Assembly: GCF_003843835.1 (NCBI RefSeq) | Contig: NZ_RKQL01000001.1 | Location: 991,580 to 1,055,579 of the forward strand | Reading direction: 5' to 3' | DNA: 64,000 bases | Source of the DNA: Tibeticola sediminis | GTDB lineage: Bacteria > Pseudomonadota > Gammaproteobacteria > Burkholderiales > Burkholderiaceae_C | Part shown: positions 56,575-64,000 of the stretch, one piece after another | How positions within the stretch are numbered: position 1 is the stretch's first letter | Layout of the letters: every line of letters begins with the position of its first letter | Position numbers and translations under genes: made by a program | Notes under the pieces: model-generated | Database searches by the model: none | Seen by the model: only the letters and a program-made list of their open reading frames with translations | What the model was told of the DNA's origin: nothing

Positions 56575-56606
56575 AACGGCGCCTTCGGGCGCCGTTGCCC
56601 TTTTCG
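56575..56606 (+). terminator. Intrinsic terminator after the DsrE-type gene
   Basis: CAACGGCGCC-TTCG-GGCGCCGTTG is a perfect ten-pair stem with a stable tetraloop, followed by CCCTTTTC. Confidence 0.85.
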
Positions 56607-56643
56607 GCCATGGGCAAAGACGGGGACGCTTATCATCAAGCCC

Positions 56644-57033
56644 ATGCACCCACCCGAGATCGACATCCGCGTCCAAACCCGCTACGTGCCCGAAGCCTCG
56701 GAGCCGATCGACGAGGTGTATGGCTTTGCCTACACCATCACGATCACGAATCTGGGCGACGCGGCGGCCCAGCTCATTTCGCGCCATTGGGTGATCGAGG
56801 ACAGCGACGGCCATCTCGAAGAGGTGCGTGGCCTCGGCGTCGTCGGACACCAGCCGCTGCTGCAGCCCGGCGAATCGTTCGAATACACCAGCGGCTGCCG
56901 CCTGCACACGCCCACGGGCACCATGCGCGGCCGCTACCGCTTCGTCACCGACGAGGGCGAGCCCTTCGACGTGCCGATCGCCCCGTTCACGCTCGACGCC
57001 ACCGGCCACCTCGGGCCCCGCACGCTGCACTGA
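56644..57033 (+). CDS. apaG: ApaG family protein
   Basis: A 129-residue fibronectin-III-like protein of normal length. Signatures: VQTRYVPEASEPIDEVYGFA, YTITITNLGDAAAQLISRHW, and a GVVGHQPLLQPGESFEYTSG loop with a following TPTGTMRGRYRF. Its molecular role is still unclear, although it has been linked to cobalt and magnesium tolerance. It lies 39 bp ahead of the antiporter pair. Confidence 0.96.
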   Translation: MHPPEIDIRVQTRYVPEASEPIDEVYGFAYTITITNLGDAAAQLISRHWVIEDSDGHLEEVRGLGVVGHQPLLQPGESFEYTSGCRLHTPTGTMRGRYRFVTDEGEPFDVPIAPFTLDATGHLGPRTLH

Positions 57034-57072
57034 GCTTTCCTGGCCGAACCGAATCAACCGCACCCGCCGCCC

Positions 57073-58293
57073 ATGAATTTCCTGCCCAGCTGGCCGCCCG
57101 AGATCAACACCTTGCTGCTGTTCGGCCTGCTGCTGTTCGGCGGGGCGCTGGGCGGGTATTTCGCGCACCGGCTGCGCTGGCTGCCCAGCATCACCGGCTT
57201 CATGGCCGTGGGCCTGGCGGTGGGGCCGCAGGGGCTGGGGCTGATCGGCCCCGAGGGCATGGCCCAGGCGAAGGTCATCGTCGACGTGGCGCTGGCGCTG
57301 ATCCTCTACCGGCTCGGCCTCTCGCTCGATCTCAAGGCCTTGCTGGCGGACCGGCGGCTGCTGCTGGTGTCGCTGGCCGAAGGGGTGGCCACGTTTGTCC
57401 TCATCTACGCGGCGCTGGCGCTGGTGGGCGTGAGCGGCGTGGTGGCGGCGGTGATTGCCACCATCGGCATTTCGTCCTCGCCGGCGGTGCTGATCCACGT
57501 CGGCCACGAGCTCGGCGCCAGCGGCCCGGTGACGGAGCGCGCCCGCGCGCTGGTGGCGCTCAACAACATGATGGCCTTCGTCGCCTTCTCGGCGGTGCTG
57601 CCGGTGCTCTACCAGCACAACGACGCGGGCTGGGCGGTGACGCTGGGTGCGCCGGCATGGCGGCTGCTCGGCTCGGCGGCGCTGGGTGTGGCGCTGGGCT
57701 GGCTGCTGCACTGGGCGGCGCGGCGCACCAAGCGCGCGTCGCAGTACCACCTGGCGCTGGTGATCGGGGCGGTGATGTTCGCGCTGGGCGGCTCGCAGTC
57801 GCTGCACCTGTCGGGGCTGTTCGCGCCGCTGGTGCTCGGGGTGACGGTGCGCAGCCTGGAGCAGCAAAGCCTGATCGCGGACCTGGCGTTCGGCGCGGCG
57901 TTTGAGCTGTTCTTCATCGCGCTCTTCGTCTACGCCGGCGCCAATCTGCACCTGGCCGAGATGTGGCATTACGCGGCGGCGGCCGGCGCCTTCGTGCTCG
58001 CGCGCGGCGCGGCCAAGCTGATCACCGTGGGCGGCGTGGGCTATCTCACGGGCGTGCCGGTGCGCCAGGGCCTGAGTGCGGGCCTGCTGCTGATGCCCAT
58101 GGCGGGCCTGGCCATCGGGCTGACCGCGACCACGCTGAACCTGTTCCCCGAGCAGGGCGCGGCCGTTTCGGCGGTGGTGCTGGCGGCGGTGGCGGTGCTC
58201 GAAACTATCGGGCCGCCGGTTGCCGCGCAGGCCTTCCGCTGGTCGGGCGACCGGCTGGCCGCCGATGAACCCGACAAGGAGATACATGGCTGA
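57073..58293 (+). CDS. CPA2-type cation:proton antiporter, first of a tandem pair
   Basis: A 406-residue membrane protein with 11-13 hydrophobic segments. The Kef/NhaS3-type pattern includes LILYRLGLSLDLKALL, ATIGISSSPAVLIHVG and the loop [17 protein letters not shown]. There is no C-terminal RCK/TrkA-N domain, so gating differs from KefBC. The substrate (Na+ or K+) is not determined. It overlaps the next gene by 8 bp, and the two share similar loops (SGPVTERAR). Confidence 0.9.
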   Translation: MNFLPSWPPEINTLLLFGLLLFGGALGGYFAHRLRWLPSITGFMAVGLAVGPQGLGLIGPEGMAQAKVIVDVALALILYRLGLSLDLKALLADRRLLLVSLAEGVATFVLIYAALALVGVSGVVAAVIATIGISSSPAVLIHVGHELGASGPVTERARALVALNNMMAFVAFSAVLPVLYQHNDAGWAVTLGAPAWRLLGSAALGVALGWLLHWAARRTKRASQYHLALVIGAVMFALGGSQSLHLSGLFAPLVLGVTVRSLEQQSLIADLAFGAAFELFFIALFVYAGANLHLAEMWHYAAAAGAFVLARGAAKLITVGGVGYLTGVPVRQGLSAGLLLMPMAGLAIGLTATTLNLFPEQGAAVSAVVLAAVAVLETIGPPVAAQAFRWSGDRLAADEPDKEIHG

Positions 58294-59578
58294 ACTGCAA
58301 AGTTTCTGGGGCGAGTGGATCCGCCCTTCGGCGGGCTTTCCCGCGGTGCAGTGGGCGCTGCTGCTGGCCGCAGCCGCCCTGGCCGGCCAGTTGCTGCAGC
58401 GGCTGCTGGCGGTGCCGGCCATTCTGGGCTACTCGGTGGTGGGCGCGCTCGCCGGGCTGGGCGGCTTTGCGGCGAGCGCCTGGCCGCTGACCGGGCTGGG
58501 GCGCTTTCTGCTGGAACTGGGCTTGTCGGTGGTGCTGTTCGAGGCGGGCTCGCGGGTGTCGCTGCGCTGGTTCCGCCACAACCCGATGGTGCTGGTGCAA
58601 AGCGTGCTGGAGGCGGGCCTGAGCTTTCTGGCGGTGCGCACGCTGCTGACCTGGCTGGCCGTGCCAGATGCGGTGGCACTGCCGCTGGCGCTGATCGGCA
58701 TGGCGGCCTCGCCGGCGGTGCTCTCACGGGTGGCGCTGGATCTGCGGGCCTCGGGGCCGGTGACGGAGCGCGCCCGCACGCTCACCACGCTCAACACTTT
58801 GTATGTGCTGACCATTGGCGGCGCGCTCGCGGGGCTGGGGACGTCCGCCGGTGGCGACGCGGCCGCAGCGCCGCTGCGGCTGGCGGCGCTGCAACCGGTG
58901 CTGGTGGTGCTGGGGCTGTCCTTCGTCGCGGCGGCACTGATGGCGCTGGCGATGCGGCTGGTGCTGATGCTGCCCGCGGGCTCGGTCGAGCACACCGCCA
59001 TCGTGCTGGTGGCGCTGCTGGCGGCCTTCACCACTCTGGGCGCGCACCTCGGCGGCTCGGCGCCGCTGGCCGGCCTGCTGGGCGGCTTGCTGCTCAAGCA
59101 GATCGACCCGCGGCCCTGGCGCTGGCCGGCCACGCTGCAGACGCTGGCCAGCCCCTTGGTCCTGCTGATGTTCGTGCTGGTGGCGGCGCTGGCCGCGCAG
59201 GGCGACTGGAGCCCCGCGCTCTGGGCCTCGGTGGCGGCGGTGCTGGCTGCGCGGCTGCTGGCCAAGGCGCTGGGCCTGGTGCTGGGCAGCGTGGGCGGCG
59301 CCTTGCGGCCCTCGCAGGCGCTGTGGGTGGCGGCGACGATGTCGCCCATGTCGGCGGTGGCGCTGGTGCTGACCTCGCAATTCGCCAGTGCGCGGCCGGC
59401 CCAGGCGGCCGACATCGCCGCGCTGGCGCTGCCGGCAATTCTGGTGATGGAGCTCCTCGGCGCGATGCTCGCGGCGCACGCGCTGCGCCGCGCAGGCGAG
59501 TGCCCGCCGTCCGCGGGCCTGGGCGGCGGCACGCCCGCGCCGACGAACAACGAGAAGGGAGGCCGCGATGGCGCTTGA
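58286..59578 (+). CDS. CPA2-type cation:proton antiporter, second of a tandem pair
   Basis: A 430-residue protein. The ATG at 58286 overlaps the previous stop. Like its neighbour it has [40 protein letters not shown] and [20 protein letters not shown], and no RCK domain. Sequence divergence between the pair suggests they form a heteromer and not a recent duplicate. It overlaps the YbdK-type gene by 11 bp. Confidence 0.9.
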   Translation: MAELQSFWGEWIRPSAGFPAVQWALLLAAAALAGQLLQRLLAVPAILGYSVVGALAGLGGFAASAWPLTGLGRFLLELGLSVVLFEAGSRVSLRWFRHNPMVLVQSVLEAGLSFLAVRTLLTWLAVPDAVALPLALIGMAASPAVLSRVALDLRASGPVTERARTLTTLNTLYVLTIGGALAGLGTSAGGDAAAAPLRLAALQPVLVVLGLSFVAAALMALAMRLVLMLPAGSVEHTAIVLVALLAAFTTLGAHLGGSAPLAGLLGGLLLKQIDPRPWRWPATLQTLASPLVLLMFVLVAALAAQGDWSPALWASVAAVLAARLLAKALGLVLGSVGGALRPSQALWVAATMSPMSAVALVLTSQFASARPAQAADIAALALPAILVMELLGAMLAAHALRRAGECPPSAGLGGGTPAPTNNEKGGRDGA

Positions 59579-60692
59579 AGCCTTCACCACCTCGAGCGCG
59601 CTGTCGCTGGGGGTGGAACTCGAACTGCAACTGGTCAACACCCACGACTACGACCTCGCGCCCTATGCCGAGGACATGCTGCGCCTGATGCGCGCGCAGA
59701 AACTGCCGGGCAGCGTGGTGCCGGAGATGACCTCGGCGATGATCGAGATCTCCACCGGCGTGTGCCACAGCAGCGCGGAGGTGCTGTCGCAGCTCGCGCA
59801 GATCCGCGATGCGCTGGTGCGCGCGGCCGACCGGCTGGGCATTGCGGTATGCGGCGGTGGCACGCATCCGTTTCAGCTCTGGCACGAGCGGCGCATCTAC
59901 GACAAGCCGCGGTTTCGTGAACTTTCGGCGCTGTACGGCTATCTGTCCAAGCAGTTCACCATCTTCGGCCAGCATGTGCATGTGGGCTGCCCCGATGCCG
60001 ACACCGCGCTGCGCACGCTGCACCGCATGTCGCGCTACATTCCGCACTTCATTGCGCTGTCGGCCTCCTCGCCGTATGTGCAAGGGCATGACACGGCGTT
60101 CGACTCGGCGCGGCTCAACTCGGTGTTTGCCTTCCCGCTGTCGGGGCGCGCGCCCTTTGTGACGCGCTGGAGCGATTTCGAGGCCTACTTCGACAAGATG
60201 ACGCGCACCGGCGTGGTCAAGAGCATGAAGGATTTTTATTGGGACATCCGCCCCAAGCCGGAGTACGGCACCATCGAAATCCGCGTGTTCGACACGCCGC
60301 TGACGGTCGAGCGCGCGGCAGCGCTGGCCGCCTATGTACAGTGCCTGGGTGCGTGGTTCATGCGCGCCGAGCCGTTTGAGCCGCATGAGGACGATTACCT
60401 CGTCTACACCTACAACCGCTTCCAGGCCTGCCGCTTCGGGCTCGACGCGATCTACGTGGACCCCGGCAGCGGCGAGCATCTGTCGCTGCGCGAGCATCTG
60501 TTGCAGAGCTTCGAGCGGCTCGCGCCCTATGCGCAGACGCTCGACGCCACGGCCGGCCTGGCGCTGCTGCGCGAGAGCGTGGAGCGCGGCCATAACGACG
60601 CGCGCTGGCTGCGGGAGCAGCAGCAGTCCGCGCAGTGGCTAGGCGAAGTGGTGCGCCAGGCCGGTCGGCGATTCCGTGCCGACGCGCGTTGA
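59568..60692 (+). CDS. YbdK family carboxylate-amine ligase
   Basis: A 374-residue enzyme of the glutamate-cysteine ligase type 2 family. Motifs: [64 protein letters not shown] and [19 protein letters not shown]. YbdK forms gamma-glutamylcysteine weakly. The true substrate of such homologues is often unknown. It is coupled to the antiporters and is followed by a gamma-glutamyl hydrolase-like gene. Confidence 0.93.
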   Translation: MALEAFTTSSALSLGVELELQLVNTHDYDLAPYAEDMLRLMRAQKLPGSVVPEMTSAMIEISTGVCHSSAEVLSQLAQIRDALVRAADRLGIAVCGGGTHPFQLWHERRIYDKPRFRELSALYGYLSKQFTIFGQHVHVGCPDADTALRTLHRMSRYIPHFIALSASSPYVQGHDTAFDSARLNSVFAFPLSGRAPFVTRWSDFEAYFDKMTRTGVVKSMKDFYWDIRPKPEYGTIEIRVFDTPLTVERAAALAAYVQCLGAWFMRAEPFEPHEDDYLVYTYNRFQACRFGLDAIYVDPGSGEHLSLREHLLQSFERLAPYAQTLDATAGLALLRESVERGHNDARWLREQQQSAQWLGEVVRQAGRRFRADAR

Positions 60693-60776
60693 GCACCTGT
60701 GCGCTTGCATGAACGAAGCCGCCGCGCCCGCATTCTTCACAGCATTGCCTCCCGAACGCCTGCCCGCCACCGCCCC

Positions 60777-61610
60777 ATGACCCTGCGCATCGGCATCACC
60801 GCTCGCTTGCTGCACGAACCGCCGGCGGGCCTGGGCCTGCCGCTCAAGCCTTTGCAGTTCCTCGAGAGCTCTATGGCGCACTGGATCATGGCGCATCGCG
60901 CCCTTGCGCTGATGGTGCCCTTCATCGACGAACGCGCCCCGTTCGCCATGACTCCCGCGCCCACGGAAGACATCGTCGACCTGCTCGACGGCCTGGTGCT
61001 GCAAGGCGGCATCGACATCTCGCCCGAGGCCTACGGCGCCGAGCCGCTGCCCGGCCCCTGGCCGCACGACCCGGTGCGTGACCGCTACGAGCTCGCGCTG
61101 CTGCGCGCCTTCATCGCCGCGGGCAAGCCGGTGCTGGGCGTGTGCCGCGGCGCGCAACTGCTCAACGTGGCCCTGGGCGGCACCCTGGTGCAGGACATTC
61201 CCACCCAGCGCCCCGGCGCCGTGGTGCACCAGGACTTGAACCGCTACGACCGGCTCACCCATGCCGTGCGCTTTACCGCCGGGTCCGACCTGCGGGAGAT
61301 CTATGGCCCGGGAGCGCATCGCGTCACCAGCATCCACCATCAGTGCGTGGACCGGCTGGGCACGGGGCTCGCCGTCGAGGCGGTCTGCCCCGACGACGGG
61401 GTGATTGAGGCGATCCGGCTCAAAGGCGCGGGCTTTGGGCTGGGCGTGCAGTGGCACCCTGAGTTCCACCTCACCCAGCGCGACCAGGCGCTGGGCCTGC
61501 TCGACAGCGGGCCGATGATGCAGAGCTTCCTCGCCGCCGCACGCCATCGCGCGCGGCGGCTGCGCGGCCGTGCGCGCGCCACCCCCACCCCGGCGGCGCC
61601 GCAGCCATGA
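60777..61610 (+). CDS. Class I amidotransferase-like gamma-glutamyl hydrolase (PuuD type)
   Basis: A 277-residue protein. The catalytic nucleophile is in LGVCRGAQLLNVALGGTL, and the His/Glu pair in QWHPEFHLT. The substrate-side pattern GLVLQGGIDISPEAYG is typical of peptidase C26 (gamma-glutamyl-GABA hydrolase). The ATG at 60777 was chosen since upstream in-frame sequence lacks family features. Its stop overlaps thiL (ATGA). Confidence 0.9.
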   Translation: MTLRIGITARLLHEPPAGLGLPLKPLQFLESSMAHWIMAHRALALMVPFIDERAPFAMTPAPTEDIVDLLDGLVLQGGIDISPEAYGAEPLPGPWPHDPVRDRYELALLRAFIAAGKPVLGVCRGAQLLNVALGGTLVQDIPTQRPGAVVHQDLNRYDRLTHAVRFTAGSDLREIYGPGAHRVTSIHHQCVDRLGTGLAVEAVCPDDGVIEAIRLKGAGFGLGVQWHPEFHLTQRDQALGLLDSGPMMQSFLAAARHRARRLRGRARATPTPAAPQP

Positions 61611-62599
61611 GCCAGCTGGGTGAGTTCGAGCTGATCGAGCGCTTCTTCCACAGAAGCGGCAAGACCGCGCCGGGCGTGGCCCTGGGCATCGGCGACGACT
61701 GCGCGCTGCTGGCCCCCACGGCGGGCCAGCAACTGGCCGTCTCCAGCGACATGCTGGTCGAAGGCCGGCACTTCCTGAGCACCGTTGCGCCCGAGCGGCT
61801 GGGCCACAAGGCGCTGGCGGTGAATCTTTCGGACCTTGCGGCCTGCGGCGCGCGGCCGCTGGCTTTCACGCTCGCGCTGGCCCTGCCGCGGCCAGACGCC
61901 GCCTGGCTGGAGGGTTTTGCGCGCGGGCTGTTCGCTTTGGCCGATGCGCATGGCTGCGCGCTGGTGGGCGGCGACACCACCGCCGGTCCGCTGAACCTGT
62001 GCATCACCGTCTTCGGCGAGGTGCCACCGGGCCAGGCCCTGCGGCGCAGCGGCGCGCGCGTGGGCGACGAGCTGTGGGTCAGCGGCACACCGGGCGAGGC
62101 GCGGCTGGCGCTCGAGGTGTTTCGCGGCACGCTCTCGCTGCCGCAGGCCGCGTTCGAGCGCGTGCGCGCACGCATGGAAACCCCCACCCCGCGCGTGGCG
62201 CTGGGGCTCGCGCTGCGCGGCATCGCCAGCGCCTGCGCCGATGTGAGCGACGGGCTCGCGGGCGACCTCGGACACATCCTCACCGCAAGCGGCGTCGGCG
62301 CGTGTATCGACGCCGCAACTGCTACATCTTTACTAGCGAAACCGGACCAATTGGCGCTGGGATACGGCGAAATTCCCCCTGAAAAACGTCTGGAGTGGGT
62401 GCTCGCCGGGGGCGACGACTACGAACTCGTGTTCACAGCCCCGGCCGCGGCGCACGGAGCGGTGTTGCGCGCCGCCCAGGCGGCCGGCACGCCGGTCACA
62501 TGCATCGGCACGATCGAAGCCGCGCCGGGCCTGCGCCTGCGCGCAGCCGACGGCCATGTCCGCCCCTGCCCCTACGGCGGCTTCGACCATTTCGCCTGA
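61607..62599 (+). CDS. thiL: Thiamine-monophosphate kinase
   Basis: A 330-residue enzyme that phosphorylates thiamine monophosphate to the cofactor. Motifs: GEFELIERFF, GIGDDCALLAPTAGQQLAVS, LAVNLSDLAACGARPLAFTL, GGDTTAGPLNL and DVSDGLAGDLGHILTASG. An AT-rich patch at about 62318-62360 (TATSLLAKPDQLALGYGEIP) lies in a variable loop. Confidence 0.97.
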   Translation: MSQLGEFELIERFFHRSGKTAPGVALGIGDDCALLAPTAGQQLAVSSDMLVEGRHFLSTVAPERLGHKALAVNLSDLAACGARPLAFTLALALPRPDAAWLEGFARGLFALADAHGCALVGGDTTAGPLNLCITVFGEVPPGQALRRSGARVGDELWVSGTPGEARLALEVFRGTLSLPQAAFERVRARMETPTPRVALGLALRGIASACADVSDGLAGDLGHILTASGVGACIDAATATSLLAKPDQLALGYGEIPPEKRLEWVLAGGDDYELVFTAPAAAHGAVLRAAQAAGTPVTCIGTIEAAPGLRLRAADGHVRPCPYGGFDHFA

Positions 62600-62641
62600 G
62601 TTGCCGCCGAAGTCGGGGTCAGCGCTGCGGATAATGAAACC

Positions 62642-63253
62642 ATGCCCATCGAAACCACGCCCTCCGCTGCATCCCCCGACGCCGCCGACCGGTCTGCATC
62701 CGTGCCGGAAGCCGGCCCGGCAGCATGCCCCGCCTCGAGCCTGCCGCCGCTGCCGCCGCGGGCCACGGCGCGCTTCATGCTCGCGCATCCGGCGCATGCG
62801 ATTGCGCTGGGCTTCGGCTCGGGCCTGTCACCGGTCGCGCCGGGGACGGCCGGCACGCTCTGGGCCTGGCTGGCGTGGGCGGCGCTTGCACCCTGGCTCA
62901 CACCGGCGCAACAAGGATTTTTCATCCTCGGCGCGTTGCTGGTGGGCTGGTGGGCCTGCACCGTCACCGCGCGCAACCTCGGCACCGACGACCCGAGCGC
63001 CATCGTCTGGGACGAGGTGGTCGCTTTCTGGCTGGTGCTGTGGCTGCTGCTGCCTGCGGGTTGGCTCGCGCAGGCGGTGGCGTTTGCGCTGTTTCGCGCG
63101 TTCGACGCCATCAAGCGCGGCCCCGTGGGCTGGGCCGACCGGGTGTTTCACGGCCGAAGCTGGCGCGGCGGCTGGGGGATTTTGTTCGACGACCTGGTCG
63201 CTGCGTTCTGCACGCTGCTGGTGATCGCCGCCTGGCGCGCCTGGCTGGCCTGA
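62642..63253 (+). CDS. pgpA: Phosphatidylglycerophosphatase A
   Basis: A 203-residue inner-membrane phosphatase. A Pro/Ala-rich N-terminal tail of about 45 residues precedes the conserved core: LGFGSGLSPVAPGTAGTLWA, DDPSAIVWDEVVAFWLVLW, and FDAIKRGPVGWADRVFHG. It makes phosphatidylglycerol from its phosphate. It is 42 bp after thiL, and that order is usual. Confidence 0.96.
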   Translation: MPIETTPSAASPDAADRSASVPEAGPAACPASSLPPLPPRATARFMLAHPAHAIALGFGSGLSPVAPGTAGTLWAWLAWAALAPWLTPAQQGFFILGALLVGWWACTVTARNLGTDDPSAIVWDEVVAFWLVLWLLLPAGWLAQAVAFALFRAFDAIKRGPVGWADRVFHGRSWRGGWGILFDDLVAAFCTLLVIAAWRAWLA

Positions 63254-63322
63254 GAGGCTGAGAGGGAATTGGTCATGCCCGCTTTGACGCCCCAAAACAC
63301 GCCCGATTCCCTCTCAGCCTCT
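63253..63322. repeat. 17-bp perfect inverted repeat after pgpA
   Basis: AGAGGCTGAGAGGGAAT at 63253-63269 and its exact inverse at 63306-63322 flank 36 bp. The left arm starts on the last base of the pgpA stop codon. No T-run follows, so a simple intrinsic terminator is unlikely. Confidence 0.8.
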
Positions 63323-63371
63323 GAGGGCCCCGGGCGTGGCAGCGGGGTCGCTCTGTTTTCAGGAGCATGAA

Positions 63372-63899
63372 ATGACCGAAATACGCTGGGAACTGGCCGA
63401 AAAACTGCAAAAACTCGGCTGGATGATGGCCACCGCCGAAAGCTGCACCGGCGGCCTGATCGCAGCGGCCTGCACGGACCTGGCGGGCTCGAGCGCCTGG
63501 TTCGAGCGCGGCTTCGTCACCTACTCCAACGCCGCCAAGGCCGAACTGCTGGGTGTGGACCCCGCGCTGATCGAGCGCTTTGGCGCCGTGAGCGAGCCCG
63601 TGGCGCGCGCGATGGCCGAGGGTGCGCTCCGACACGCGCATGCCCAGATGAGCGTCGCCGTCACCGGCATCGCGGGCCCGACCGGCGGCAGCCCTGAAAA
63701 GCCCGTGGGCACGGTTTGGTTCGGCTGGAGCCTGCGCACACCCGAGGGTGGGCTGCACACCGAAACCGAGTACCGCCGTTTCGACGGCGACCGCGCCGCG
63801 GTGCGCGCGCAAACGGTGGCGCATGCGCTGGCGGGCATCGTGCGCCGGTTGAACCTAAATCCGGCAGTTGACCGCTGCTCGCGTAAAGCAAGGTATTGA
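63372..63899 (+). CDS. pncC: Nicotinamide-nucleotide amidohydrolase (CinA C-terminal domain)
   Basis: A 175-residue protein equal to the C-terminal half of CinA. Motifs: ATAESCTGGLIAAACTDLAG, FVTYSNAAKAELLGVDPALI and VAVTGIAGPTGGSPEKPVGT. It deamidates nicotinamide mononucleotide to the mononucleotide acid. The ATG at 63372 was chosen; a start at 63336 would add 12 residues without family likeness. The C-terminus runs beyond the core by about 15 residues (NPAVDRCSRKARY). Confidence 0.95.
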   Translation: MTEIRWELAEKLQKLGWMMATAESCTGGLIAAACTDLAGSSAWFERGFVTYSNAAKAELLGVDPALIERFGAVSEPVARAMAEGALRHAHAQMSVAVTGIAGPTGGSPEKPVGTVWFGWSLRTPEGGLHTETEYRRFDGDRAAVRAQTVAHALAGIVRRLNLNPAVDRCSRKARY

Positions 63900-64000
63900 T
63901 GTTTCAGCAATTTTCGGTGCGCAGGCCGTTCACCGTTTGGGTGAGCGCTGCGCACCCGTTCGAGTCGCCCTCGGGCGCGGGGGCGGCGTTGCAAATCCTC
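63900..64000. other. Window end, possible start of another repeat copy
   Basis: No gene is visible in the last 100 bases. The final GCGTTGCAAATCCTC matches the inside of the 161-bp element (TTCGTTGCAAATCCTC), but the preceding bases match poorly, so a relic copy may continue outside the window. Confidence 0.3.

Noticed and set aside
56536..58422. Minus-strand frame of about 600 codons over apaG and the first antiporter
   Set aside because: It is Gln/Arg/His-rich antisense sequence crossing a terminator and several genes.

Overview
The window is GC-rich chromosomal DNA from a beta-proteobacterium of the order Burkholderiales. The evidence is the secE-nusG-rplKAJL-rpoBC block next to tRNA-Trp and tuf, the rsmB-DUF4390-NtrY-type kinase-regulator run, an M16 peptidase pair beside ftsY, and a trpE-trpG-trpD-trpC-ung order. 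Codon use looks comamonad- or Thiomonas-like, but the genus cannot be fixed by reading alone.

Layout. 1-5.1 kb: end of a PRPP-synthetase-like gene, a LysE exporter, two M16 peptidases and ftsY. 5.3-8.9 kb: an ECF sigma factor and zinc-finger anti-sigma facing a four-gene operon of a small Cys-containing DUF2282 peptide, a DUF692 (MNIO) enzyme, a DUF2063 partner and a DoxX membrane protein. This is a bufferin-type RiPP operon, a class linked to copper and other thiophilic metals. 8.9-10.1 kb: a MraY/WecA-like glycosyl-1-phosphate transferase. 10.3-30.1 kb: an accessory region bounded by a tRNA-like remnant and intact tRNA-Phe. It holds broken toxin-antitoxin genes, a truncated IS5-type transposase, an unusual less GC-rich four-gene secretion-like operon with a CsgG-type lipoprotein, a seven-gene copper-resistance operon with its two-component system, EAL and recombinase fragments, and a MerR-controlled metal exporter.

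30.1-49.5 kb is core: tRNA-Phe, response regulator, NtrY-like kinase, DUF4390, rsmB, rpoC, rpoB, rplL, rplJ, rplA, rplK, nusG, secE, tRNA-Trp, tuf, tRNA-Thr, tRNA-Gly and tRNA-Tyr, all on the minus strand. 49.5-55.0 kb: ung and the trp genes, with a LysE-type exporter and a 53-residue membrane protein placed among them. 55.4-64 kb, plus strand: two small periplasmic proteins, apaG, then an overlapping run of two CPA2 antiporters, a YbdK ligase, a class I amidotransferase-like hydrolase, thiL, pgpA and pncC.

The clearest structure not explained by genes is a 161-bp mobile repeat. Four full copies (5114, 10143, 33821, 45239) share terminal inverted repeats starting GGCAACGCTGAA and are flanked by 4-bp YTAR target duplications: CTAG, TTAG, TTAA and CTAA/CGAA. 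This is the signature of a non-autonomous IS5-group element (MITE). Two copies sit exactly on stop codons, of ftsY and rsmB. A second repeat of about 200 bp is found next to tRNA-Phe and again at 17.5 kb.
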